This document shows, piece after piece, positions 15,728-24,491 of a DNA stretch of 42,919 nt (positions within the stretch are counted from its first letter, which is position 1; each line of letters opens with the position of its first letter). Location: assembly GCA_020725055.1 (NCBI GenBank), contig DYFS01000004.1, positions 1 to 42,919 on the forward strand, written 5' to 3'. The notes under the pieces were generated by a model that was given only the letters and a program-made list of their open reading frames with translations, was not told the origin of the DNA and searched no databases. The translations under genes were made by a program, and so were the position numbers. This DNA comes from Candidatus Hadarchaeum sp. GTDB lineage: Archaea > Hadarchaeota > Hadarchaeia > Hadarchaeales > Hadarchaeaceae.

Positions 15728-16711
15728 TCAAACACCGAAGACCTCGCACACGTACCTGCTCTCCGCCGCCAGCAGGTCGTGCCGCGCCAGCACCTGCTCG
15801 ACGTTCTTCAACGCGGTCTCGAGCACCACCACCTCAACCCCCTTCCGCTTGACGATCTCGGCGTAGCGCCCCAGGTTCTCGCGCTTCAGCTCCCCCCACT
15901 CCAAGTGGAGCGGCGGATGGAACATGCGCTTGCCGGGTACGTAGTCGTTGAGGTGTAGCTCCTTGAGCAGCTCGGGGGGCAGTATCTCCATTACCTTCTC
16001 CGGCGACGGTGGGATCTCCTTGCCGGCGTCGGCGCGGGTTAGCCAGTGCCCGATGTCGAGGTTGAAGTAAACGTCTACCCCCTGCCGCCGCGCGTCCTCG
16101 ATCGCGAGCACACATTCCCCTATCTCGCTAAAGACGTTGTCAAACACCGTGTTGTTCTCCATGCAAAAATTAACCCCGAGCCGCGATGCGAGCTCCGCAA
16201 GCTCAACCAAACTCCGCACGAGGGCCCCGCGCATGCGCTCGCGGTACCTTCCAACCGCGTGGTAGAACGGCGCGCTGCCCGGGTGGGCGTTGACATGCTT
16301 TGCCCCGATGTCGGCGGCAAACTCTATGCACTGCTTGTGGAGCTCCACGGCGATTGCGCGGTCGTCCTCCTGCATGCAGCAAAGCGCACCGCCAACGTAG
16401 CTGTACGGCAGGTGGAGCGAGAGCGTGATGTCGTTGTACTCGGCCACGCGCTTGATCTTCTCACGGTGTTCGCGCGGCAGGCCCAAGTACGGGTTTGGTG
16501 GGTCAGCGTCGAGCTCGACGTGGCCAAAACCGAGCTTGCGCGCGACCTCAATCTGGCGCGTGGTGTCGAGCTTGGTTTTGTGGAGCGCAGCGGCGTTCAT
16601 CGAGCCCAAGTCGAGCGTGCCCGCAGCGAAGGCCTTCTTTTCCTCATCTGAGAGGTAATCGAAAACCAAGCAGTTCGTGAAGTCGCGCCCTAGCCTCATT
16701 GCACCACGCAT
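15728..16711 (-). CDS. Sugar phosphate isomerase/epimerase-like TIM-barrel protein
   Basis: This is a 327-residue protein of the AP-endonuclease-2/xylose-isomerase-like superfamily. Putative metal ligands are the Glu in CMENN, Asp and His in NLDIGHW, His and Asp in LHLNDY, and Glu in VVLETA near the C-terminus. NAHPGSAPF and LSLHLPYSY are further barrel strands typical of the fold. Members include isomerases, epimerases, dehydratases and endonuclease IV. The sequence does not settle which. It is upstream of, and tightly coupled with, the P-loop kinase-like gene, so a joint sugar-phosphate role is possible. It diverges from uridine phosphorylase. Confidence 0.7.
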   Translation of the reverse strand: MRGAMRLGRDFTNCLVFDYLSDEEKKAFAAGTLDLGSMNAAALHKTKLDTTRQIEVARKLGFGHVELDADPPNPYLGLPREHREKIKRVAEYNDITLSLHLPYSYVGGALCCMQEDDRAIAVELHKQCIEFAADIGAKHVNAHPGSAPFYHAVGRYRERMRGALVRSLVELAELASRLGVNFCMENNTVFDNVFSEIGECVLAIEDARRQGVDVYFNLDIGHWLTRADAGKEIPPSPEKVMEILPPELLKELHLNDYVPGKRMFHPPLHLEWGELKRENLGRYAEIVKRKGVEVVVLETALKNVEQVLARHDLLAAESRYVCEVFGV

Positions 16712-16766
16712 TTAAACTCCCCTCACACTTTTATTAACCCGTGTCCTAATCGTGCTGGGTAGGTGA

Positions 16767-17591
16767 ATGAAGATTGTTTCAACCGAGCGCCCTGCCACAA
16801 AGGAAAAGCGGCAATACCACATCGCATGCGCCCCGGGGGAGGTCGCCCCCTGCGTGCTTTTGCCCGGCGACCCGGAGCGCGTGCCGAAGATCGCGCGCCT
16901 GTGGGACGAGGCCAAGAAAGTCGCTTACCACCGGGAGTATCAAACTTACACCGGCAAGGCTGGGGGAGTGCCGATCTCAGCAACTTCTACGGGCATAGGC
17001 TGCCCTAGCCTCGCGATAGCTGTCGAGGAGCTGGCGGCGGTTGGGGCCAACACCTTCATTCGGGTGGGAAGCTCTGGCAGCATACAACGGGATGTCAAGG
17101 TCGGGGATGTTGTGATCTCAAACGCTGCGGTCAGGCTGGAGGGGACGAGCAAGCAGTACGTGCGCGTCGAGTACCCCGCGGCGGCAAATTATGAGGTGCT
17201 GCTGGCATTAATTCAAGCTGCCGAGAAGCTCGGGCACCGCTACCACGTTGGGATAACCGCTTCGACCGACTCCTTCTACCTTGGTCAGGGCAGACCTGGC
17301 TTGGGCGGGTACACCCAATCGTTTGCGAAAGACGTAATGCAAGATCTGCAGGCAGCGCGGGTCATGAATTTCGAGATGGAGACTGCGTCGCTCTTCACGA
17401 TTGCTGGCGTTTATGGCTTCCGTGCAGGGAGCGTTTGTGCGATTTTCGCGAACCGCGTTACCGGCGAGTTCGGAGTTGGTGAGGGGGAAATGGCGAGTGC
17501 TGAAATCGCGACTGAGGCTGTAAAAATTTTGGCGAAGATGGACAATGAGAAACAAAAATCTAAGAAAAGGCATTGGGTACCCTCTGTTTAG
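16767..17591 (+). CDS. udp: Uridine phosphorylase
   Basis: The 274 residues fit the PNP/UDP family. LLPGDPERV (31-39) and FIRVGSSGS (98-105) form the phosphate site. FYLGQGR supplies Q174 and R176, matching the uracil-reading Gln and Arg of bacterial uridine phosphorylase. NFEMETAS (E203, M204, E205) binds ribose. It splits uridine into uracil and ribose-1-phosphate. AGGTG sits directly before the ATG, and TTTATTAAC at 16730-16738 is a plausible TATA box. It is the first gene of a five-gene + strand run ending in the AllH homologue, which ties that run to pyrimidine nucleosides. Confidence 0.88.
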   Translation: MKIVSTERPATKEKRQYHIACAPGEVAPCVLLPGDPERVPKIARLWDEAKKVAYHREYQTYTGKAGGVPISATSTGIGCPSLAIAVEELAAVGANTFIRVGSSGSIQRDVKVGDVVISNAAVRLEGTSKQYVRVEYPAAANYEVLLALIQAAEKLGHRYHVGITASTDSFYLGQGRPGLGGYTQSFAKDVMQDLQAARVMNFEMETASLFTIAGVYGFRAGSVCAIFANRVTGEFGVGEGEMASAEIATEAVKILAKMDNEKQKSKKRHWVPSV

Positions 17592-17609
17592 GTTGATTTC
17601 GGTGGGCTG

Positions 17610-18770
17610 ATGAGGGGCGTTGCAATCATAGGCTGCGGGATGACAAAATTTGGGCGTCGGGAGGAAGACCTGGTAGAGCTGCTCGCCGAGGCCTCGCTAC
17701 GCGCGATCGAACACGCGGGAGTCAGCGATAAAGATTTCGATTCGGTTTACGTGGGGAACATGATGGCTGGAGAACTCGTCCACCAGACTGCCATCGCGAG
17801 CTCTTTGGTTGACCGAATTAACCTCGCCCCCGCCGCCGCTGAGCGAGTCGAGAACGGTCCAGCCTCAGGGGCCTCCGCCTTCAAGAATGGACTTCTGGCT
17901 GTAGCATCCGGTGCAGCAGACTTGGTGCTCGCCGCGGGCGGGGAGAAGATGACGGCTGCGGACACCGATGTCATCACCGACTTAGTTTCAACGATGACCC
18001 ATCCCATTGCAGAGTATGTGCACGGGGTGACCCTACCCGCGATGGCTGCTATGCTTGCCCGCCTCTATATGGAGCGCTACGGCCTTACCGAGCGCCACCT
18101 AGCCATGGTCGCCGTGAAAAATCACACCAACGGGATGAAGAACCCCTACGCCCACATCCAGAGGTTATGCACGGTTGAGGGCGCCATGAGTTCGGGCGTG
18201 ATTGCGGATCCCATACGGCTTTACTACGCCTGCCCCATTAGCGACGGTGCCGCAGCCGTGGTCCTGTGCCCATTGGAGAAAGCCCGGGAATTCACAGATA
18301 AGCCGATTCGAATCGCCGGCTTCGGGCATGCGACCGATGTGCAAACCCTCCAGGAGCGGGAGGACCCCGCTGTGCTCAAATCTGTCAAGATAGCCTCGCA
18401 GCAAGCGTTCAAAATGGCCAAGCTTACGCCAAAGGACATAGATGTTGTGGAGTTGCATGATGCATTCGAAATCTTGGAAATAGTGCAGAGTGAGGACGCT
18501 GGGTTCTTTGAGAAAGGAAAGGGGCATCTGGCGGTTGAAAAGGGCGTGACCGCGCTCGATGGCGAGTTGCCGATCAATCCTTCGGGCGGACTGAAGGCCA
18601 AGGGACATCCTGTAGGGGCTACTGGTGTAGCCCAAATAACCGAACTCGTCTGGCAGCTGCGGGGTGAGGCGGGGGAGCGACAGGTCAAAGATCCCAAGCG
18701 GGCTTTCGCGTGCAACTTTGGTGGGTTTGGGAATAACACTGTCATTCACATTTTGGAAAGGGCGTGGTGA
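17610..18770 (+). CDS. Thiolase-fold protein lacking the nucleophilic cysteine
   Basis: The 386-residue protein belongs to the archaeal/SCP2-type thiolase family. HDAF (H283), GGLKAKGHPVGATG (H333) and CNFGGFG (C368) are all preserved. At the nucleophile position, however, the usual E-x-x-C-A-S-G reads ENGPASG, with Pro84 in place of Cys. A normal acyl-enzyme thiolase cycle is therefore unlikely. It may be a lyase/aldolase, a Claisen enzyme without covalent catalysis, or a binding protein. The DUF35 partner follows by one base, as in archaeal thiolase-DUF35 complexes and in steroid-degrading thiolase-like aldolase-DUF35 pairs. No HMG-CoA synthase gene is nearby. Confidence 0.85.
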   Translation: MRGVAIIGCGMTKFGRREEDLVELLAEASLRAIEHAGVSDKDFDSVYVGNMMAGELVHQTAIASSLVDRINLAPAAAERVENGPASGASAFKNGLLAVASGAADLVLAAGGEKMTAADTDVITDLVSTMTHPIAEYVHGVTLPAMAAMLARLYMERYGLTERHLAMVAVKNHTNGMKNPYAHIQRLCTVEGAMSSGVIADPIRLYYACPISDGAAAVVLCPLEKAREFTDKPIRIAGFGHATDVQTLQEREDPAVLKSVKIASQQAFKMAKLTPKDIDVVELHDAFEILEIVQSEDAGFFEKGKGHLAVEKGVTALDGELPINPSGGLKAKGHPVGATGVAQITELVWQLRGEAGERQVKDPKRAFACNFGGFGNNTVIHILERAW

Positions 18771-18771
18771 G

Positions 18772-19119
18772 ATGCAGGAAAAATTCATGGGGTTCAAGTG
18801 TAGAAAATGCGGCCGGGTGATGTACCCCCGCCATGACCGCTGTCTGAGCTGTAGAGGCAGGGAGTTCGAGGAGGCAGAACTGGGAAAGGAGGCCGCACTT
18901 GTAACATATACAAAGGTCTATGCTATTCCCGAGGGGATTGAAATGCCGCCGCTGGTGCTCGGGATAGTTGAGTTCCCGGGAGGCGTCAGAGCGATGGGGC
19001 AACTTACTACAGACGACCCGAAAATTGGGGTGAAGCTCCGCCCCGTATGGGGGAAGCTCCGCAAAATAGGTGAAAAAGAGGTTTACGGGTTCAAGTTCGA
19101 GCCAGTCGAAAAAGGTTAA
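18772..19119 (+). CDS. DUF35 zinc-ribbon/OB-fold partner of the thiolase-like protein
   Basis: This is a 115-residue protein with a rubredoxin-like zinc ribbon (C10, C13, C24, C27) followed by an OB fold (about 35-110). DUF35 proteins form complexes with thiolases and thiolase-like enzymes and help bind the CoA moiety. The ATG is two bases after the thiolase stop, so equimolar expression is expected. The sequence is ordinary for the family. It cannot tell whether the pair acts in mevalonate synthesis or, as the neighbours suggest, in catabolism. Confidence 0.88.
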   Translation: MQEKFMGFKCRKCGRVMYPRHDRCLSCRGREFEEAELGKEAALVTYTKVYAIPEGIEMPPLVLGIVEFPGGVRAMGQLTTDDPKIGVKLRPVWGKLRKIGEKEVYGFKFEPVEKG

Positions 19120-19154
19120 ATGTTTTGCCATGAGAAAAAAACGGAGGGATTGTG

Positions 19155-19748
19155 ATGGAGGTTGACTGGGGCAAAATAATGAAGCCATACCCGAAAAGGA
19201 ACATCACTCTACCAAACGGCGAGGAGATGATCGTCTATTCTCAGGGAAAGGATGAAATCGAAAAAGTCGCCGATGTTTTGCTGCCGAATGTGAAATACCA
19301 CGCGGACCTCTTCGACCTCGTGAACGCCGAGATAATCACTGAGCTCTACCTCTGGCGGGAGAACCGGGAGATCTGGGGTTGCCCGGCCGCGAGCCACTTC
19401 AACTTGGTCGGCAAGGTCGGCGATGAGATTGTCGGAGTCTCGAACGGCGTGCTCCGCGATCCGAAAGTCGGCTGCAGCCTTCACACCACCACGCTGAAGC
19501 GCGGGCTGCAGATAGGCGCTTACCTCTGGCCGTGCAAGCTAGAGCATTACTTCGATGTGCTTGGGATTGAAAGGCTTGAAGCGAGTGCAGAGAGCGCGAT
19601 CGGCGGCAGAAAATTGTTCGCCACATACGGGTTTACAGTCATGCCGTTCCCAGAATACCGCAGCCACTTCGGCACACAGCTGCAGGTAATGACGAAGGAA
19701 CAGTGGAATCGAATAAAGGCCGGCAAGCTCGCGGGCGAACGGATTTAA
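19155..19748 (+). CDS. GNAT-like protein of unknown function
   Basis: The product is 197 residues. The core has the order of a GNAT acetyltransferase: FNLVGKVGDEIVGVSNG as central strands, LKRGLQIGAYLW as the acyl-CoA loop/helix, then IERLEASAESAIGGRKLFATYGF resembling the C-terminal signature around a conserved Gly-Phe. Similarity is structural in pattern only, so substrate is unknown and the call is tentative. The ATG at 19155 has GGAGGGAT in front; a GTG one codon earlier is too close to it. Its end overlaps the AllH-like gene by up to 46 nt, showing that both are in the same transcript. Confidence 0.45.
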   Translation: MEVDWGKIMKPYPKRNITLPNGEEMIVYSQGKDEIEKVADVLLPNVKYHADLFDLVNAEIITELYLWRENREIWGCPAASHFNLVGKVGDEIVGVSNGVLRDPKVGCSLHTTTLKRGLQIGAYLWPCKLEHYFDVLGIERLEASAESAIGGRKLFATYGFTVMPFPEYRSHFGTQLQVMTKEQWNRIKAGKLAGERI

Positions 19749-20710
19749 TCCTCGCAGAGCAAGGCCTTCTGGGGTTTATTCTGGCACGATTAGCGAGGGC
19801 GACTTTCATAGCCCCTGCTGTGCTCGAAGCGTTGGGGTCAGGAGCCGCGGGCGAAATTCACAGCGTTTTCGAGCGGACTTTCAACATCTTGATAGGCGGC
19901 GAACTTGTGGGTGTCGCTCGGAGTGGTGTCTCACGGGGCCCGATTAATTTGATCACCGATATCCCTGCGAGCGAAAGCATGTCCGCGCTCGGCGTCGGCA
20001 AGGGAATGCATGTTCGAAAAGTCGGTAGTCGGTTACTCATCGACGAGGTGCTCGAGATTTCGCTAGAGGGGGCGGAGCTCTGGCGGCCCAAAACTCGCGC
20101 CGAACGGTGTCTCGACCTCGAGCTCATCAAACGCAACCTAGAGCTGGCAAAGAAGCTAGCCGCAAGCAATGCCGGGCGCGAGGGACTGGGCCAATTGTTG
20201 TCGCATGTCGACGAAATCTCCGTAGGCAAAGTGAATCCAACGCCTGACTTAAACGCGGTGGCTAGGACTGTTTTACCTCTGTTGGTTCAGCTTTCGGGAG
20301 CGGTCAAATCTGGAGATGTTAGGGGTATCGAGAGGGTTGCTCAAAAACTCATCGGGCTTGGTCCCGGGCTTTCCCCCTCCGCTGACGACGCGCTGTCCGG
20401 CTTCACGGCTGCTCTTTGGTGGGTCTCCCATTCAGTAAACAGGGGTGTTGACCGCGTGGAGGAGATTAATCGAGCAATCGCCGGTCAAGCAAGTGGCACG
20501 ACTTTGTTGAGCGGACAGCTCTTACGGCATGCCGCTCGTGGTGAGGTCAACGAACGGGTGGAGAAACTGCTCGGAAAACTGCTGGATGGCGCGCCATCCG
20601 AAATCGAGCCATTGGTAAAGCAGGTCCTAAAAATCGGTGAGACTTCTGGAATCGATATGATGGTTGGACTTCTGTTGGGGATGCGGGTTGGGCTGGAGAT
20701 AGGAGAGTAG
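19703..20710 (+). CDS. allH: AllH/YlbF-like protein (DUF2877)
   Basis: The protein is up to 335 residues. Two motifs match E. coli YlbF/AllH: GLGPGLSPSADDALSG (218-233) and GETSGIDMMVGLLLG near the C-terminus. GEIHSVFERTFNI (about 50-62) is typical of the wider DUF2877 family. In E. coli, AllF, AllG and AllH are assigned to oxamate carbamoyltransferase, which makes carbamoyl phosphate from oxalurate. The start is uncertain: the GTG at 19703 has GAAGGA before it and overlaps the preceding gene; a GTG at 19820 would drop 39 residues. AllF and AllG homologues are on the opposite strand at 23103-26053. Confidence 0.78.
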   Translation: MESNKGRQARGRTDLILAEQGLLGFILARLARATFIAPAVLEALGSGAAGEIHSVFERTFNILIGGELVGVARSGVSRGPINLITDIPASESMSALGVGKGMHVRKVGSRLLIDEVLEISLEGAELWRPKTRAERCLDLELIKRNLELAKKLAASNAGREGLGQLLSHVDEISVGKVNPTPDLNAVARTVLPLLVQLSGAVKSGDVRGIERVAQKLIGLGPGLSPSADDALSGFTAALWWVSHSVNRGVDRVEEINRAIAGQASGTTLLSGQLLRHAARGEVNERVEKLLGKLLDGAPSEIEPLVKQVLKIGETSGIDMMVGLLLGMRVGLEIGE

Positions 20711-20724
20711 AAGAGGGGCACTCG

Positions 20725-21219
20725 TCAGGACATAGATTTTTGTATAAACTCATGTTCTACTAAGTATTTCAGAGTTCTTGTCATGGGGTGTTCCTGCATT
20801 GTAGTAACCTTTCTAAGTAGTTTTAAGAAGTTTCTCATTAACTCCTCCAAAAGATAAACTTCAATCCCTCGCTTCTTGAGATTCCTTTCAACCTTCTTGA
20901 TTGAGGAGTCAACTACTAAAATTTTCTTAATTGATTTATTACCAACTAACCGCGCGTTCTTGATTGCGCGCTCTGCTTGTTTGAAGTCTTCAGAAAGCTT
21001 CTTGGTTGTTTCTCTTGAAGAACGATAGCCTGTGAATGCTTTACATTCAATAATCAATACTTCTTTATCAGTGATAGCTAGGACATCGATGTCTTTCCAT
21101 CCACTTACTTTCTTTCCTGTTACTTCTTTAGGCACCCGATACTTCCAGTCTTTAGATATGAAGTACCCTTTCAATCGATAGTATTCTGATACAATCTCTT
21201 CAACATAGCTTACTACCAT
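20725..21219 (-). CDS. PD-(D/E)XK-type nuclease-like protein on an AT-rich island
   Basis: The 164-residue protein has D in WKDIDVLAI and ECK in LIIECKAF, the D...ExK signature of the restriction-endonuclease-like fold. The C-terminal half is basic and helical. Base composition is clearly AT-rich, unlike both flanking genes, and codons are A/T-ending, so it was probably acquired laterally. It lies between the + strand AllH gene and the - strand CoA-transferase, splitting an otherwise coherent locus. No methyltransferase or other defence gene is adjacent. Function could be restriction, repair or mobile-element housekeeping. Confidence 0.6.
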   Translation of the reverse strand: MVVSYVEEIVSEYYRLKGYFISKDWKYRVPKEVTGKKVSGWKDIDVLAITDKEVLIIECKAFTGYRSSRETTKKLSEDFKQAERAIKNARLVGNKSIKKILVVDSSIKKVERNLKKRGIEVYLLEELMRNFLKLLRKVTTMQEHPMTRTLKYLVEHEFIQKSMS

Positions 21220-21231
21220 AAACTAGGCACC

Positions 21232-21252
21232 ATCTGGATTTAGAAGCCAGAT
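21232..21252. other. Short hairpin upstream of the nuclease gene
   Basis: ATCTGG at 21232-21237 and CCAGAT at 21247-21252 can pair across a 9-nt loop, and TATTTAAC follows at 21253. It lies between the CoA-transferase beta gene and the nuclease start and may end the CoA-transferase transcript or mark the island boundary. The stem is short. Confidence 0.25.
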
Positions 21253-21285
21253 TATTTAACGGATGGGGGTACGCGAGGTGTTCAG

Positions 21286-22080
21286 TTATTCTTCTGCCGC
21301 GACCTTCTTCAGGAAGATGCCTTCTGGGTCCACCTTCTCCCGCAGGATTTTTATCTCGGCCTCGGTCGGCGGTTCCGTCTTTTTTGCCCGCGAAACATCG
21401 AGCTTAAAACCTGTGTTCTTTTTGACCTGCTTGGGCGTCACCCCCGGGTGGTACGAAGCGAGGTAGGCCCGCTTCGTCCGCTCGTCAAACCTCAGCACCC
21501 CTAGGGTGGTGATGACTGCGGAGGGACCACCCCAGGGCAACCCGGCCCGCTTCCGCCCCTCAGGCCCATCGATCCAGCCGGGACTCGTGATGTAGTCGAC
21601 GCGCTCGGGAAACCTCCGCTTCTCGTGGACGGCGATGATTATCGTTCGCTTCGAAAGGCAGGCGATGTCCCCGGAACCCCCGCTTCCCGGAAAGCGGACC
21701 TTCGGGCGATGGTAGTCACCGATGCAAGTTGCGTTTATGTTTCCGTACGCGTCGATCTGCGCCCCGCTGAGGAACCCGACATCGATGTACCCCCGCTGCA
21801 GGATTGTGGAGAAAACGTCGAAGAGCCCCGTCGCAGTCGAGGCAAAACGCATCGTGCGAGGGTCTCCCACCGACATCGGGAGGTGGGCGAGCTTGCAGTC
21901 GACGGCCCCCGCCTCGAAGACTATGGTGCAGTTGGGAGCATGGGTGTGCTGGGCGAGCATGGCCCCGAGCATCGGCAGACCGGTCCCAGCAAAAACGATT
22001 TCTCGATCCTTGATTTCCCGCGCCGCAGCCACCGCCATGAGTTCAATCAGCGTATAATCCTTCGCGTATTTTTTCTCCAT
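21286..22080 (-). CDS. CoA-transferase (class I) beta subunit
   Basis: The 264 residues resemble GctB/CatJ-type beta subunits. VFAGTGLPMLGAMLAQ opens the fold. FEAGAVD is at the position of the catalytic-glutamate loop of family I enzymes. GGSGDIACLSK and ITSPGWIDGP are conserved in the glutaconate/3-oxoacid branch. The enzyme moves CoA between carboxylic acids in the cytoplasm. It follows the alpha gene by 4 nt. IpdAB-like hydrolases share this fold without being transferases, so the reaction should not be taken for granted. Nearby AllFGH and the Cys-less thiolase suggest a catabolic CoA-ester step. Confidence 0.8.
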   Translation of the reverse strand: MEKKYAKDYTLIELMAVAAAREIKDREIVFAGTGLPMLGAMLAQHTHAPNCTIVFEAGAVDCKLAHLPMSVGDPRTMRFASTATGLFDVFSTILQRGYIDVGFLSGAQIDAYGNINATCIGDYHRPKVRFPGSGGSGDIACLSKRTIIIAVHEKRRFPERVDYITSPGWIDGPEGRKRAGLPWGGPSAVITTLGVLRFDERTKRAYLASYHPGVTPKQVKKNTGFKLDVSRAKKTEPPTEAEIKILREKVDPEGIFLKKVAAEE

Positions 22081-22084
22081 CTCC

Positions 22085-23053
22085 CTACCCCCGCTTTAGT
22101 TTTGGCGCGTACCCCAGCTTCTTGTCCGCCTTGAGCTTCCTGAGTTTCTCGGCACCGCCTATTTTCCCGAGGTACTCCTCCCAGTCCCCAACACCGTAAA
22201 TGTATTCGTTGAAAAATTCTCTGAAAGATGCATCATCCCTTGCTCGCTCGTGATACAGCCGCAGGAACTCTGGATCGTAATCGTAGTACCTATAGCACGC
22301 ATACGGGTGGGCGCCGTACGGAACCTTGATGATTGCGTTCACCCTGAAAAACGGGATGAGGTTGTGCTCTGGGTACTCGCGCAGCTCCTCCGGCTGCACG
22401 ATTTCCTCACATGTGACGATTAGTTTTTTTGCACACTTCGCCTGTTGTTCGTCACCAAAGTTCTGCCCATAGATTCGAACGGTCCCTTGGGCATCCACAA
22501 CCTGGGCATGGATGATGGTCACGTCGGTTTGAATCGCCGGAAGAAGCACTATTTTGTCTCCGGTGAATGGGCAGTTTATGGTGGCGAGCTTTTTCGGGGC
22601 GATCTTTGGATCACTCCTCCTCGTTTTCTCGCTGAAGCCCTCTTTTTTCACTATGTCGGACCCGAGCATCGTCCTGGTTGGGATGAAAGGTATCCCCATC
22701 GCCCCCGCCGCGAACCTTTGTACCATCCCGAAGTTACTGTAATCCTCCCATTCGATCAGACCCCCCTCAACAGCACGCCTGAACCTAGGTCCGATTCTGG
22801 CAAACGCCTCATCCGCCTCGTAAGCGAGCTCAACCCTTCGAACGCATCCGGCCCCGATCAACATGTCGAGGTCGCCGCCGGGGGAGTGCCCATAGAAATG
22901 GAGGTTTCGCCTTTTTTGCCTGATTAGCTCGTAGACGAATGCCATCGGGTGGCGCTGGGTTGTGAAACCGCCAAGCGAGATGTGAGCGCCGTTCGGCACG
23001 AGTTTTGTAGCCTCGCGCAAGCTCATGATTTTATCATCAACCTTGGACGCCAC
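22085..23053 (-). CDS. CoA-transferase (class I) alpha subunit
   Basis: This 322-residue protein matches glutaconate CoA-transferase alpha-type subunits. The opening SLREATKLVPNGAHISLGGFTTQRHPMAF-like region (in pieces) contains the GGF CoA-binding turn, followed by HFYGHSPGGDLDMLIGAG and PYGAHPYACYRYYDYD near the end. The start is GTG at 23053 with GGGGGTGA in front. TTTTTATAC on the - strand near 23085-23093 is a plausible TATA box, so alpha-beta may be transcribed separately from AllF-AllG although only 49 nt separate them. Confidence 0.8.
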   Translation of the reverse strand: MASKVDDKIMSLREATKLVPNGAHISLGGFTTQRHPMAFVYELIRQKRRNLHFYGHSPGGDLDMLIGAGCVRRVELAYEADEAFARIGPRFRRAVEGGLIEWEDYSNFGMVQRFAAGAMGIPFIPTRTMLGSDIVKKEGFSEKTRRSDPKIAPKKLATINCPFTGDKIVLLPAIQTDVTIIHAQVVDAQGTVRIYGQNFGDEQQAKCAKKLIVTCEEIVQPEELREYPEHNLIPFFRVNAIIKVPYGAHPYACYRYYDYDPEFLRLYHERARDDASFREFFNEYIYGVGDWEEYLGKIGGAEKLRKLKADKKLGYAPKLKRG

Positions 23054-23102
23054 ACATTCACCCCCATTCCAAATTTTTGGAGCTGTATAAAAAGAGGTGG
23101 GG

Positions 23103-24491
23103 CTAGTACTTCTCAGCCATCGCTTTCAGCGCCTTCTTGAAGCACTCCATCGGCGCACGGAGCACGCCGAAGCCCACCGTGCCAAAGCCCGGCTTCTTGT
23201 GAGCCACGCCGGTGTTGATGAACGGCAGGATGCCCGTGTCAATGACCTTCCGCAGGTCGATGCCGCGCGGTATGCCCTCGAAGTTCATGAATGGGATCGG
23301 CAGGTTGCCGTCCTTCACCAAGCATATCTCGCCCATCTCGCGGGTGTAATCGGCTGCGATGCTAGGCGACCCCCCTACCACTTGGACAACGGCTGGTGCT
23401 GCTGCTGAAGCGAAGCCCCCGAAGCCGGCAGTCTCCATTATCGCGCTGTCACCGATGTCTGGGTTGGCGTCCGCCTCACTGAACCCCGGGAAGAAGAGCG
23501 TCTTCGGAACCTCCGCAGGCGCCGTGAACCACTGACCGGGCAACCCGCTCCCCCTGATGCCGAAGTCCGTGCCGTTCCGCGAGAGGGTGGTGACGACGGT
23601 GCTGTGCTCGATACCGTGCGCCGCGTCGAGCGTCGCTTTGCACGCAGCCATCGCCGGGTTCAGGAAGAAGAGGAAGTTGTCACCCATGAACTTTAGAACC
23701 TCGTCGATTTCGCGCTTGTCGAAGCCCGTCTCGGCTAGGTGCGGCGCCATGATTTTCAGGAGGATCAGGCTGCTCGCGACGTTCCTGCAGTGGAGCTCGT
23801 CGCCCATCTGCAGCGCCTGGGCCATTATCGCCTTAATGTCGATCGGTCCAGAGTACTTCAGCGCCTCGGCGAGCATCGGCGCGAGTGTTTTTTCCATCCA
23901 CTTCAGCCTTTTGATCACGCTTTCCTCATAGGCGCCGTAACGCAGCACCTTGCCGAGCCCCTCATTGAAGTTCGAATACGAGCGGTTGCCGTGCTCCTTG
24001 TTTTCGATGACGAAGACCGGCATCGAGGGCGAGATTATGCCAGCCATTGGCCCCACGGAGTCGTGGTCATGACAAGCCCCAAACTTTATCTCCCCGCTTG
24101 AGGCCAGCTTGTCCGCCTCCTTCTGGTCTTTCGCCAAGCCTTCGTAAATCAGTGCCCCCCACACCGCTCCCTTGGTTGGGCCGGACATCCGCTCCCACCT
24201 AATCGGCGGTCCGGAGTGCAGAATCGTGTGCCCAGTCATTCCGGGGATTACATCCTTCGCTGTTTTGATGTCGACGAGCGCCGGCTTTACAGCAAGGATT
24301 TTTGCGACGGCGCGCTCGTTCGCCTCGTCGATTTCTGGGCGGTCGAGTTTCGCAAGCAACCGCGCTAGCTCGGGGTCACCTCCAGCGGGCGGGCGCCAGT
24401 CGACGTGGGCAACATCCGCGCCCTGGGCACGCATACTGTCGTAGAAGGAGCGCAGCCCGACGTTTACCAGCTTCGGCCGATCCAGTCTCAT
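23103..24491 (-). CDS. allG: AllG/YlbE-like protein (DUF1116)
   Basis: The 462 residues cover a complete DUF1116 protein. It starts with NVGLRSFYDSMRAQGADVAHVDWRP-type text (in pieces), typical of the family, and has HDHDSVGPMAGIISPSMPV and NGTDFGIRGSGLPGQWF farther on. In E. coli the homologue YlbE/AllG is a subunit of oxamate carbamoyltransferase. I start at the ATG at 24491, which overlaps the AllF stop (ATGA) and has GGGGGAAG upstream; an ATG at 24506 is less well placed. Tight coupling to AllF supports complex formation. Confidence 0.85.
   Translation of the reverse strand: MRLDRPKLVNVGLRSFYDSMRAQGADVAHVDWRPPAGGDPELARLLAKLDRPEIDEANERAVAKILAVKPALVDIKTAKDVIPGMTGHTILHSGPPIRWERMSGPTKGAVWGALIYEGLAKDQKEADKLASSGEIKFGACHDHDSVGPMAGIISPSMPVFVIENKEHGNRSYSNFNEGLGKVLRYGAYEESVIKRLKWMEKTLAPMLAEALKYSGPIDIKAIMAQALQMGDELHCRNVASSLILLKIMAPHLAETGFDKREIDEVLKFMGDNFLFFLNPAMAACKATLDAAHGIEHSTVVTTLSRNGTDFGIRGSGLPGQWFTAPAEVPKTLFFPGFSEADANPDIGDSAIMETAGFGGFASAAAPAVVQVVGGSPSIAADYTREMGEICLVKDGNLPIPFMNFEGIPRGIDLRKVIDTGILPFINTGVAHKKPGFGTVGFGVLRAPMECFKKALKAMAEKY

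Noticed and set aside
17610-19119. Mevalonate-pathway thiolase and HMG-CoA synthase operon
   Set aside because: HMG-CoA synthase is absent, the thiolase nucleophile is missing, and the operon context is nucleoside breakdown.
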